A stretch of DNA of 9,575 nt from Candidatus Krumholzibacteriia bacterium (GCA_028706585.1 JAQTVX010000059.1:1-9575), one strand, 5' to 3'. Shown: positions 1 through 6,120, counted from the first letter of the stretch. Numbers and translations are program-made. Notes: generated by a model from the sequence alone, not told the origin.

Positions 1-1
1 A

Positions 2-415
2 GCCTCGAATCTCGTCATTTTCTTCCTCGCGCGCGGATTCATGGACGAGCTCGACTTCTGGGCCGGCACATTCGGAGTGGTGCTGCTCGCGCTCATAGAG
101 ATGATCGTCTTTTTCTGGGTCTTCGGTGCCGACAAGGCGTGGGAAGAGATCACCAGAGGCGCCGATATCAAGGTGCCGGTGTTCTTCAGGTTCGTGATGA
201 AGTACGTCACCCCGCTGTTTCTCGTCGCGATTCTCGGCGCGTGGGCAAGATCGGATTTGATCAAGTATTCCAGGATGGATGGGGTGTCGCCCGAGAACCG
301 CCCCTACGTTCTGGGAGCGCGGCTGCTCATGCTCGCGATCTTCGCCGGCTTCACGGTGCTCGTCGCGAACGCCTCGCGCCGGGGCAGCTTCTCGAAGGAA
401 AGGGAAAACATATGA
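2..415 (+). CDS. Sodium-dependent amino-acid transporter (SNF/NSS family), C-terminal part, 5' end outside window
   Basis: This is the last 137 residues of a Na+-coupled symporter of the neurotransmitter:sodium symporter family, an inner-membrane importer usually taking up amino acids. The frame is open from base 2, so the gene starts before the window; the ATG at 41 is internal. Seen in the sequence: a segment reading FMDELDFWAGTFGVV followed by a hydrophobic helix ending FWVFGADKAWEEI, which is typical of the late helices of bacterial members, then a helix around VTPLFLVAILGAW and a last helix near LLMLAIFAGFTVLV, ending in a short basic tail. Its TGA stop overlaps the ATG of the following 33-codon gene, so the two are translationally coupled. 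A large transporter paired with a tiny membrane subunit is the arrangement known for methionine/alanine importers of the MetP/MetS type. The substrate cannot be read from this fragment. Confidence 0.85.
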   Translation, partial: ASNLVIFFLARGFMDELDFWAGTFGVVLLALIEMIVFFWVFGADKAWEEITRGADIKVPVFFRFVMKYVTPLFLVAILGAWARSDLIKYSRMDGVSPENRPYVLGARLLMLAIFAGFTVLVANASRRGSFSKERENI

Positions 416-513
416 GGACGGGCGGCTATCTGTTCATGGCCTTCGGCTGGGGCCTGGTGCTGTGCCTCGCGATCTTTTCGATGATCAGGTTCCTCCGGCG
501 CCACAAAGGCTGA
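412..513 (+). CDS. 33-residue membrane peptide, MetS-like small subunit of the SNF transporter
   Basis: This tiny gene encodes 33 residues (MRTGGYLFMAFGWG at the start, RFLRRHKG at the end): one transmembrane helix with a basic tail predicted to lie in the cytoplasm. Its ATG overlaps the transporter stop in an ATGA junction (412-415), and a purine-rich Shine-Dalgarno stretch, GAAGGAAAGGG, lies at 394-404. Size, topology, the aromatic/Gly-rich helix and position directly behind an SNF transporter match the small-subunit family of which MetS of the MetPS methionine importer is the known example (family knowledge). Its role would be to associate with the large transporter in the inner membrane and support transport. 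I give no symbol because substrate and orthology are not proven. The coupling and ribosome site make a chance frame unlikely. Confidence 0.75.
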   Translation: MRTGGYLFMAFGWGLVLCLAIFSMIRFLRRHKG

Positions 514-540
514 TCCCCTGGCGGGGCTCCGGCGACGCGG

Positions 541-568
541 GGCCTCGCGGCGCGAGACCAGACTTTCC
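541..568 (+). terminator. Weak hairpin between convergent genes, possible terminator
   Basis: A GC-rich inverted repeat (GG, mismatch, CTCGC, loop GGC, GCGAG, mismatch, CC; 541-559) is followed by a short T-containing run at 563-566. It sits in the 79-bp gap between the transporter small subunit and the convergent murJ stop. The T-tract is poor, so this is only a candidate. Confidence 0.3.
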
Positions 569-592
569 GCCGCGCCGTGCGGGAGACGCCTC

Positions 593-2149
593 TCACCTTC
601 TCATGAATCGTCTCGCATAATCCCTGGCCTCGGTGATTCCCAGAAGCAGGCATAGCGCGTAGAAGAGCGCGAGCGCGGCGCAGCCCCCGACGGCGACGCC
701 GGCCAGCTTGACCCATAGCGAAGAGCCGAGCGGCTGGAACAACAGACGAGCCAGCAGCCAACCGCCCAACCCCCCGGCGGTCGAAGCCGCGGCCAGGGTG
801 AATGCATACTTGCCCAGAGGCCCGAAGTCGAACCGTCCGATCTTGCGGGGCACGAGAAGCAGCAGGATCGCGATGTTCACGACGGCGGCGATGGTCGTTG
901 ATAGGGGGAACGCCAGAAAACCCATCACGCGCATCAACGTGATGTTGAGGACGAGGTTCACCGCGATGGATGCGAAGCTCGCGTACATGGGCGTCCTCGC
1001 GTCTTTATACGCATAGAAGACGGCGGCGACGTTCCGAAGCGCCGAGATGAAGGGAATCCCTATAATGTAAAGTATGAGCGCCTGGCTCACGGCCGCCGTG
1101 TCCGCCGCGGTGAATCTCCCGTGCTGGTATATGATGCTCGTCACGGGATTCGCGAGAAAGGCGATCGCGATCGACGTCGGGATCGTGAGAAAGAAGACCA
1201 TCTTCAGGGAATCGGTCATCGTGTCACGGATGGCGGAGACGTTGTTCTCGCCGGCGAACCGAGAGAGGGTCGGAAGCGCAACCGTTCCGACCGCGATTCC
1301 AAAAAGCCCGAGCGGCAGATGCATGATGCGAAACGCGTAGTTGAGCCACGTCATGCTCCCGTCCTTGAGATACGACACGAGCACGGTGTTGACGGCGACG
1401 TTGATTCTCGAGCCCGCGAGCCCGATCGCTACGGGAACGAACAGCACCATCACCCGCCGGAACTCCGGGTCGCGAAAGCTCAGATAGAATCTGTATCGAA
1501 ACCCTTTTTGAAAGAGCCGCGGTATCTGGACGGCAAACTGGAGCAGGCCTCCGGCGGTGACGCCGATGGCCGCTCCGTAAATCGGGTCGCCCCCCCGCTT
1601 CACGAAGTAAGAGAACAGGCCGAGCGGCACGAGTATCGAGAAGACGTTGAAAAAGGCCGGGGCCAGCGAGGGTGTGAAGAATGATCCCTCGGTGTTCAGG
1701 TAGCTCATCGCCCAGGCCGCGAGCGCCACGAAGAGCAGAAACGGGAACGTGATGGCCGTGAGCTTCCCCGTCAACGCAAGCTTCTCGGGATACTTCGAAA
1801 AGCCGATGGCGACGACATTGGCCAGCTGCGGGGAGAATATGATCCCGATCACCGTGATCGCACCGACCACGACGAAGAGCGTGTTGAAGATGTTGGAGGC
1901 CAGCAGATTCTGGGCTTTCTTTCCCTTCTGTCTCTCGTTCGTGAGCACGGGAATGAAGGCCTGGGATAGCGCCGTCTCGGCAAACAGGTCTCTCAGCAGG
2001 TTCGGGATGCGAAAGGCGGCGTTGAAGGCGTCCGTCGAGCGGCTCGCGCCGAAGAGCGCGGCGAATACGACCTCCCGGACGAGCCCCAGCACCCGGCTGA
2101 TCGCCGTGCCGATGGTGAACGAGCGCACTCCGCGGGCGATATCCTCCAC
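593..2149 (-). CDS. murJ: Lipid II flippase MurJ (MviN family)
   Basis: A 518-residue polytopic inner-membrane protein of the MOP superfamily that moves lipid-linked peptidoglycan precursors (lipid II) from the cytoplasmic to the periplasmic face. Length is normal for the family. The N-terminus shows the family hallmark: SR at 18-19, LVRE around 23-26, the ASRSTDAF block at 35-42 and RIPNLLRDLFAETALSQAF at 47-65. The arginines 19, 25 and 53 and Asp40 fall where E. coli MurJ has its functional charged residues. A second signature, GSMTWLNYAFR then LPLGLFGIAVGTVALPTLSR, spans about 264-297. The start is GTG (complement of 2147-2149): GAGGAA lies just upstream, inside the end of the preceding gene, whose TAG ends two bases before this GTG. 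The pair is therefore translationally coupled. Probably co-transcribed with that gene from near 2612; convergent with the transporter unit. No truncation or frameshift seen. Confidence 0.95.
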   Translation of the reverse strand: MEDIARGVRSFTIGTAISRVLGLVREVVFAALFGASRSTDAFNAAFRIPNLLRDLFAETALSQAFIPVLTNERQKGKKAQNLLASNIFNTLFVVVGAITVIGIIFSPQLANVVAIGFSKYPEKLALTGKLTAITFPFLLFVALAAWAMSYLNTEGSFFTPSLAPAFFNVFSILVPLGLFSYFVKRGGDPIYGAAIGVTAGGLLQFAVQIPRLFQKGFRYRFYLSFRDPEFRRVMVLFVPVAIGLAGSRINVAVNTVLVSYLKDGSMTWLNYAFRIMHLPLGLFGIAVGTVALPTLSRFAGENNVSAIRDTMTDSLKMVFFLTIPTSIAIAFLANPVTSIIYQHGRFTAADTAAVSQALILYIIGIPFISALRNVAAVFYAYKDARTPMYASFASIAVNLVLNITLMRVMGFLAFPLSTTIAAVVNIAILLLLVPRKIGRFDFGPLGKYAFTLAAASTAGGLGGWLLARLLFQPLGSSLWVKLAGVAVGGCAALALFYALCLLLGITEARDYARRFMRR

Positions 2150-2151
2150 TG

Positions 2152-2514
2152 CTATTTCCTCGTGAGCCCCCAGTAGATGAGAAAGAGCGCTCCGGAGACC
2201 GGGAACAGCATGAATATCCAGCTTATTCCGGTGTCCCCGGTGGTCGCGTATTCAGACGCCATGAATACGAAGAACCCGCCGAGAATGAGAATCGCCCCCG
2301 GGAGCTCCCTCCACCACGCGATAACGAGCCCCGCGAGCATGGCGACCAGCATGGCCAGGGAGACGATTTCACCCCGGGCGAGCGAGTGGAAATCCGGAAG
2401 ACCCGCGCCTGCAATCAACATCGCCACGAAGATGAGATTCACGGCGGAAACCATTCGCGCTATCGACCGCAGCAGATAGATGAGGCTGATTTTCGCGAAG
2501 AACGGCAGGTTCAT
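2152..2514 (-). CDS. Small four-helix membrane protein coupled to murJ, function unknown
   Basis: A 120-residue, very hydrophobic protein starting MNLPFFAKISLIYLL. Four likely transmembrane helices lie near residues 8-36, 49-67, 72-90 and 97-116, with a conserved-looking AWWRELPG turn between helices 2 and 3 and a short basic C-terminus (LTRK). The frame stays open upstream to 2670, but I chose the ATG at 2512-2514 because GGGGAG lies about 6 bases before it and the longer version adds an implausible Arg/Pro/Cys-rich leader that would cross the candidate promoter. Its TAG stop lies two bases before the murJ GTG, and its last codons carry the murJ Shine-Dalgarno sequence, so MurJ synthesis probably depends on translation of this gene. 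It resembles widespread small integral-membrane families of unknown function. A role in envelope biogenesis with MurJ is inference from position only. Confidence 0.75.
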   Translation of the reverse strand: MNLPFFAKISLIYLLRSIARMVSAVNLIFVAMLIAGAGLPDFHSLARGEIVSLAMLVAMLAGLVIAWWRELPGAILILGGFFVFMASEYATTGDTGISWIFMLFPVSGALFLIYWGLTRK

Positions 2515-2560
2515 GGACGGCTCCCCGGGATTTTCTCTCCGCGATGCGCGCGGTCGCGCC

Positions 2561-2577
2561 GGCGGCGCAACGCCGCC
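2561..2577. other. Perfect 7-bp stem-loop in the leader of the murJ operon
   Basis: GGCGGCG, loop CAA, CGCCGCC: a perfect inverted repeat with a three-base loop and no T-run. On the minus strand it would lie within a few bases of the expected 5' end of the transcript from the promoter at 2589-2617. It could stabilise the message or be a chance product of high GC content. Confidence 0.4.
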
Positions 2578-2588
2578 CGTGCAAAATG

Positions 2589-2617
2589 AATCTACTTGAA
2601 AACGCGTCCGATGACAA
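2589..2617 (-). promoter_or_regulatory. Candidate sigma-70-type promoter for the membrane-protein/murJ operon
   Basis: On the minus strand, TTGTCA (2612-2617) and TAGATT (2589-2594) are separated by exactly 17 bases, matching the -35/-10 consensus at 5 of 6 and 4 of 6 positions. The predicted start site, near 2582, gives a leader of roughly 70 bases before the ATG at 2514. It diverges from the SPFH promoter, whose -35 begins about 60 bp away at 2680. Confidence 0.4.
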
Positions 2618-2679
2618 TCATGGAAGGGACATTTCTCCGGTCGCCCAGGCGCGCTGCCGGCGCCCCTCAAAAATATACC

Positions 2680-2708
2680 TTGACAGAATGATATTATCGC
2701 GATATCAT
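2680..2708 (+). promoter_or_regulatory. Strong sigma-70-type promoter of the SPFH operon
   Basis: A perfect -35 box TTGACA (2680-2685) and a -10 box TATCAT (2703-2708, 5 of 6) are separated by an ideal 17 bases. The expected start site near 2715 gives a leader of about 28 bases, which ends with a strong Shine-Dalgarno site, GGAGGTGG at 2732-2739. The -10 and start region lie inside the iteron array at 2690-2722, so an iteron-binding protein would block the polymerase: a textbook repressed-promoter layout (inference). Confidence 0.7.
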
Positions 2709-2722
2709 ACTGATATCACACT
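2690..2722 (+). repeat. Three 11-bp GATATY iterons over the SPFH promoter, likely operator
   Basis: Three direct 11-bp units follow one another without gaps: GATATTATCGC (2690-2700), GATATCATACT (2701-2711) and GATATCACACT (2712-2722). Units 2 and 3 differ at only two positions. The array also contains two perfect palindromes, TATCGCGATA (2695-2704) and TGATATCA (2711-2718). A spacing of about one helical turn puts each GATATY on the same face of the DNA, as expected for cooperative binding of a dimeric regulator. It covers the -10 box and the predicted start site. Candidate ligands are the ribbon-helix-helix protein encoded at the end of this operon, or a PadR-type repressor encoded elsewhere. 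Confidence 0.65.
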
Positions 2723-2742
2723 CAACCAGACGGAGGTGGCCC

Positions 2743-3618
2743 ATGCAGACCGTTACCGAAACCAAAGCCTCGCGGACGAACGGCTATTTTCTGTTCGCGA
2801 TGCTCCTGTTCCTCGTCGCGATCGACATCTACGTGCTCCGGGCGGGGATCCTCTCCAATAACACCGCTGTCCTATGGATCTTCTGCCCCCTCACGCTGCT
2901 CATCATTCTGTGCGCGGCCGGTTTCACCGTCGTCCAGCCGAACGAGGCGCGGGTACTCATCCTCTTCGGCAAGTACATAGGGTCCATACGCAGTGCGGGC
3001 TTCTGGTGGGTGAATCCGTTCTCCACCAAGAGCCATGTATCCCTGAGGATCCGCAACTTTGCCAGCGAGAAGATCAAAGTAAACGACCTCCACGGCAATC
3101 CGGTCGAGATCGCCGCCGTCATCGTGTGGAGAGTGGTCGATTCCTCGCGCGCCCTTTTCGACGTGGATAACTACGTCCAGTTCGTCGACATTCAGAGCGA
3201 AACGGCGATCCGGGCGCTCGCCTCCGAGTACCCGTACGATACGCAGGCGGAGGATCAGCCGTCGCTTCGCGGGAACGTGCAGGAGATATCCGAGAAGCTG
3301 CAGCACGCGGTACAGACGCGGCTCGAGGTCGCCGGCGTCACGGTCATCGAATCGCGGATCAGCCACCTCGCTTACGCGCCCGAGATCGCGCAGGCGATGC
3401 TCCGTCGCCAACAGGCCCAGGCCATCATCGCGGCGCGCCAGAAGATAGTCGAGGGAGCGGTCGGAATGGTCGAGAGCGCGCTCGCGTCTCTCAGTGAGAA
3501 GAAGATCATCGAGCTGGATCAGGACAAGAAGGCCACCATGGTCAACAATCTCATGGTGGCGCTCGTGTCCGACAGGGAAGTATCGCCCATCATCAACACG
3601 GGCACTCTCTACCAATAG
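2743..3618 (+). CDS. SPFH/Band 7 domain membrane protein
   Basis: A 291-residue member of the stomatin/prohibitin/flotillin/HflK-C superfamily, membrane scaffold proteins that oligomerise at the inner membrane. Two hydrophobic helices (about 14-33 and 42-63) precede the SPFH domain, which opens FTVVQPNEARVLILFGKY at 61-78 and continues through GFWWVNPF (86-93) and NDLHGNPVEIAAVIVWRV (114-131). An alanine/glutamine-rich helix, APEIAQAMLRRQQAQAI (212-228), is followed by ARQKIVEGAVGMVE and the ending NTGTLYQ. This combination belongs to a recognisable subfamily that I recall being encoded beside small Arc-like DNA-binding proteins, and often PadR regulators. The start is fixed by GGAGGTGG four bases upstream of the ATG. 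The last frame ends at TAG, and 19 bases later the ribbon-helix-helix gene begins. The cellular role of this subfamily is not established; membrane-stress or microdomain functions are inference. Confidence 0.9.
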   Translation: MQTVTETKASRTNGYFLFAMLLFLVAIDIYVLRAGILSNNTAVLWIFCPLTLLIILCAAGFTVVQPNEARVLILFGKYIGSIRSAGFWWVNPFSTKSHVSLRIRNFASEKIKVNDLHGNPVEIAAVIVWRVVDSSRALFDVDNYVQFVDIQSETAIRALASEYPYDTQAEDQPSLRGNVQEISEKLQHAVQTRLEVAGVTVIESRISHLAYAPEIAQAMLRRQQAQAIIAARQKIVEGAVGMVESALASLSEKKIIELDQDKKATMVNNLMVALVSDREVSPIINTGTLYQ

Positions 3619-3637
3619 AGCGCCGGCTGATTGCGCC

Positions 3638-3817
3638 ATGAGCGAGAAGAAGAAATTTCTCCTGCGTTTGGACGAGAGGTTGTTCGCGGCCCTCGAGAAG
3701 TGGGCCGCGGACGACCTCAGAAGCGTCAATGCCCAGATAGAGTATCTACTCGCCGGCGCCGTCAAGAAAGCGGGGAGAACAAAGGACGGCGACGATCAAA
3801 GCAAAACGATCGCGTAG
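3638..3817 (+). CDS. Arc-like ribbon-helix-helix DNA-binding protein
   Basis: A 59-residue protein starting MSEKKKFLLRLDERLF. It has the Arc/MetJ fold pattern: a short N-terminal strand (KKFLLRLD, 5-12) that would lie in the DNA major groove, helix 1 (about 13-25, LFAALEKWAADD), a turn containing SVN (29-31), helix 2 (QIEYLLAGAVKKA, about 33-45) and a polar, disordered tail. Such proteins dimerise and bind short repeated half-sites. It follows the SPFH gene by 19 bases with no strong Shine-Dalgarno sequence, so translation probably depends on the upstream gene. Genes of this kind are often annotated as HicB- or Arc-family antitoxins, but no toxin is next to it, so an operon autoregulator acting on the GATATY iterons is the simplest reading (inference). 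Its last 22 bases overlap the end of the methyltransferase remnant on the opposite strand. Confidence 0.85.
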   Translation: MSEKKKFLLRLDERLFAALEKWAADDLRSVNAQIEYLLAGAVKKAGRTKDGDDQSKTIA

Positions 3818-4131
3818 GGCATCGATATCACTATGTCGCGGCACGATTCGAACCTGCGGATCCGCCGCATGCTCACTTCGCCCACCGCCCGGAGCCGGCC
3901 CTAAAGGCCCTCGTACCCGTCGAAGCGCCGTGTGGCTTCGAATGTCATCTTCTTGAGGACCGGCAAGCGCTCCACCGCCGAGCGGTCGTTGTCGATCGCC
4001 GTGATCTTCCGCGGAGAATGCGCGTATCCGACGAGCTGACCTCCCCCCGCCCCCACGTGTACGACGTCCTTCCCCTTGAAATCGTAGAACGAGACGAGGT
4101 TCTCGACGATCTTGCCGATGTCCGTCGCCAT
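3796..4131 (-). pseudogene. Degraded class I SAM-dependent methyltransferase
   Basis: The minus-strand frame from ATG at 4131 encodes an N-terminus (MATDIGKIVENLVSFYDFKG) and a SAM-binding motif I, VVHVGAGGGQLVGYA, followed by the acidic motif II region ITAIDNDRSAVERL. At once it jumps to a stretch, FEATRRFDGYEGL, that looks like the C-terminal part of such enzymes, then meets TAG at 3901-3903. Reading on in the same frame gives another 34 codons without interruption, containing SMRRIRRFESCRDIVISMPY and ending MPYAIVLL before TGA (3796-3798), which looks like the genuine C-terminus. With 111 codons in all, against roughly 200 residues for this type of enzyme, the core carrying the later methyltransferase motifs is missing. 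I read this as one in-frame internal deletion plus one nonsense mutation. TAG is an ordinary stop in at least four neighbouring genes, which argues against recoding. It starts 38 bases after the pepF stop, with GGGAG upstream, so it was probably the last gene of that operon. Confidence 0.75.
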
Positions 4132-4169
4132 AGCCCGCGCTCCCGTCTCGAGGCGAAGGCGAATGCCTC

Positions 4170-6089
4170 CTACAGCCTGTTCTGCGCCTTGAGACGAGCG
4201 ACGATCGTCTCCATTTCCGTGATCAGATTGTCGATGTTCTTGAAGGCCGCCTGCGCCGGCACCGGGGTCATCATGTCGACGCCGGCCTTCTTGAGGATCG
4301 TAAGCGGGTAATCGCTCCCGCCGGCCTTGAGAAGGTCGATGTATCGCTCGACGCCCCCTTTATCCTCGAAGGCGTTCTCGACGAGCGCCATCGAAGCGAT
4401 CATCCCCGTGCTGTACTGGAAAACGTAGAAATTCCTGAAGAAATGCGGAATCCCGCTCCATTCGTTCTGAATGTAGTCGTCGACCCTGAGCACGCCCGAC
4501 GCATGGCCGTAGTACTTCCGCGTGAGCTCGAGATACTTCGCGTCGAGCCAGTCGGCCGTGAGGGTGCCGCCCGCCTCGACCCGGCGGTGCATCGCGAGCT
4601 CGAACTCTGCGAACAGCGTCTGGCGGTAGATCGTGCCGCGCACCTGATCGAGGTAGCTGTCGAGGAGATACAGCTTGAACAGATCGTCCTTCTCGATCTT
4701 GAGCATGTGCCGCAGAAGAAGTGTCTCGTTGAAGGTGGAAGCGATCTCGGCGAGGAACGTTGGGTAGCCGGCGTTCGAATGCGGCTGCGTCTTGTTGGCG
4801 TAATATGTGTGCAGCGAGTGCCCGAGCTCGTGAGCGATCGTGGACACCTCGTTGTATTGGCCGTTGAAATTCAGCTTCACGAACGGATGCACGCCGTACA
4901 CGCCTCCGGAGTAGGCGCCCATCTGCTTGCCCTTGTTGGAATAGATGTCTATCCAGCGCCCGTCGAACGCCTGCCGGAGCACCGTGCCGTACTCCTTGCC
5001 GAGCGGCTTGAGGGCCTCCAACACGAGAGCGCGCGCCTCGTCCCACGTGTAGGTCTTGTCGACCGACTTGACCGCCGAGCCGTATATGTCCTCATAGCGC
5101 ATCGTGTCGAGCCCCTGGAGCTGCCCTTTGAGCCTCAGGTACCTTTGGAAAATATCCAGGTTATCGTTCACCGATTTCACGAGCTGGCTGTAAACCAGCG
5201 TATCTATCCCGTCGCCGTCGAGGCGCGCTTCCAGACAGTCGCCGTAGTTCGTGCTCTTGGCCGTGAAGAGGTGCTGCTTCATCTCGCCGTCGAAGAGGGC
5301 GGCGAAGGTATTTTCGTACTGCTTGCGGTTCTGCCAGTACGTCCGCATGGCCGCGCTGCGCTCGGACGGCTCCTTCGACGAGCGATACCGGTAGTATGCC
5401 GCGTTGTTGAGCTTCACGGTGCTTCCGTCGGCCAGCTTCACCTCGGGCGCGGGAATGTCCACGTCGTTGAGCATATTGGCCGCCTTCGCCGGCGCGCCGG
5501 CGAAAAGCCCTATCATCGATGTGATTTTCTGCTGATCCTCGGGGAGCACGTGGGCCCTCAGACGAATCGTCTGCTCGATGCCGAAACGGAACGGCGCGAG
5601 GCGCGGTTCCTCCTTGAAATAGGCGGCCAGCGTCTCGTCCTTCATCTTCAGGAGGTCTTCCTGCTGGAAGGCGAGCTTGACGCCGAGCTGCACGAATATC
5701 GACTGGAGCTCCCCCTTCATGATCTGGTATTTCGAATTGCCCAGGTCGACGTCGCTCTGCAGAGCGGCGTACTGGTATAGCCTCTCCGCCTTCTGACCGA
5801 TTGCATCGCCGAGCTCCAAGAGATCGGCCATCTTCTGCGCGCTCTCCGTCCAGCCCACCCTCTTCTCGTCGATTTTGGCGACGAGTGCGACGAGGGCGTC
5901 TTTGTCCTTCTGCCAATCCTCGTACGTCGGGTAGATGTCCTCGACCCGCCAGGTGTACTGCGCGGGAACTTCGGAACGCGGTTTCATCGAGAAATCCGGG
6001 ATGTCTTTCTCCGCCGCGACCGCAACCGTCGACAGGAGCACAACGAGAGCTAGCAGCGCGGCAAACATCAATTGGCGGGATCGGAACAT
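4170..6089 (-). CDS. pepF: Exported oligoendopeptidase F (M3 family zinc metallopeptidase)
   Basis: A 639-residue zinc peptidase that hydrolyses short peptides. The catalytic motif HELGH is at 420-424, with the glutamate that completes the zinc site in AEIASTF (Glu448), 24 residues after the motif. The preceding block RWIDIYSNKGKQMGAYSGG (about 378-396), GVYGVHPFVKLNFNG and the C-terminal FRNFYVFQYSTG (about 551-562, with His549 and Tyr555/559) are characteristic of the PepF branch. Unlike the usual cytoplasmic PepF, it carries a signal peptide: a basic MFRSR start, a hydrophobic core to about residue 23 and an AVAAE cleavage region near 25-26. The start at 6089 is set by a full AAGGAGG (6094-6100) four bases upstream; the frame open to 6191 would add an unsupported leader. 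It lies 88 bp behind the candidate outer-membrane protein gene and before the methyltransferase remnant, probably one transcription unit. A role in periplasmic or extracellular peptide breakdown is inferred from the signal peptide. Confidence 0.93.
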   Translation of the reverse strand: MFRSRQLMFAALLALVVLLSTVAVAAEKDIPDFSMKPRSEVPAQYTWRVEDIYPTYEDWQKDKDALVALVAKIDEKRVGWTESAQKMADLLELGDAIGQKAERLYQYAALQSDVDLGNSKYQIMKGELQSIFVQLGVKLAFQQEDLLKMKDETLAAYFKEEPRLAPFRFGIEQTIRLRAHVLPEDQQKITSMIGLFAGAPAKAANMLNDVDIPAPEVKLADGSTVKLNNAAYYRYRSSKEPSERSAAMRTYWQNRKQYENTFAALFDGEMKQHLFTAKSTNYGDCLEARLDGDGIDTLVYSQLVKSVNDNLDIFQRYLRLKGQLQGLDTMRYEDIYGSAVKSVDKTYTWDEARALVLEALKPLGKEYGTVLRQAFDGRWIDIYSNKGKQMGAYSGGVYGVHPFVKLNFNGQYNEVSTIAHELGHSLHTYYANKTQPHSNAGYPTFLAEIASTFNETLLLRHMLKIEKDDLFKLYLLDSYLDQVRGTIYRQTLFAEFELAMHRRVEAGGTLTADWLDAKYLELTRKYYGHASGVLRVDDYIQNEWSGIPHFFRNFYVFQYSTGMIASMALVENAFEDKGGVERYIDLLKAGGSDYPLTILKKAGVDMMTPVPAQAAFKNIDNLITEMETIVARLKAQNRL

Positions 6090-6103
6090 GAATCCTCCTT
6101 CTT

Positions 6104-6120
6104 GGCGCCGCGAGGGCGCC
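6104..6120. other. GC-rich stem-loop just upstream of the pepF ribosome-binding site
   Basis: GGCGCC, a five-base loop, GGCGCC form a perfect 6-bp stem between the candidate outer-membrane protein gene and pepF. Its edge is only three bases from the AAGGAGG site. No T-run follows in either direction, so it is not a standard terminator. It may limit processing or pace translation of pepF, or be chance in GC-rich DNA. Confidence 0.35.

Noticed and set aside
3638..3817. Ribbon-helix-helix protein as antitoxin of a toxin-antitoxin pair
   Set aside because: No toxin-sized gene adjoins it; the upstream partner is an SPFH membrane protein and the downstream region is a methyltransferase remnant on the other strand.
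3824..3831. GATATCAC copy identical to part of the third iteron, just after the ribbon-helix-helix gene
   Set aside because: It is a single copy without neighbouring units and lies in the tail codons of the methyltransferase remnant, so chance is more likely than a second operator.
3840..3860. GGTTCGAATC on the minus strand, resembling a tRNA T-loop
   Set aside because: The putative T-stem has a mismatch, no matching acceptor, anticodon or D arm can be built, and the bases fall within the in-frame C-terminal codons of the methyltransferase remnant.
3901..3903. In-frame TAG as possible recoding (pyrrolysine or stop readthrough)
   Set aside because: TAG is the ordinary stop of at least four neighbouring genes, and the enzyme also lacks its central half, so pseudogene decay explains it better.
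3631..4311. Open frame of about 226 codons on the plus strand running through the ribbon-helix-helix gene and the methyltransferase remnant
   Set aside because: It overlaps a clearly recognisable DNA-binding protein in another frame and shows no domain of its own.
4443..5780. Open frame of about 445 codons on the plus strand opposite pepF
   Set aside because: Antisense to a gene with an intact HELGH active site; biased composition and no domain or ribosome site.
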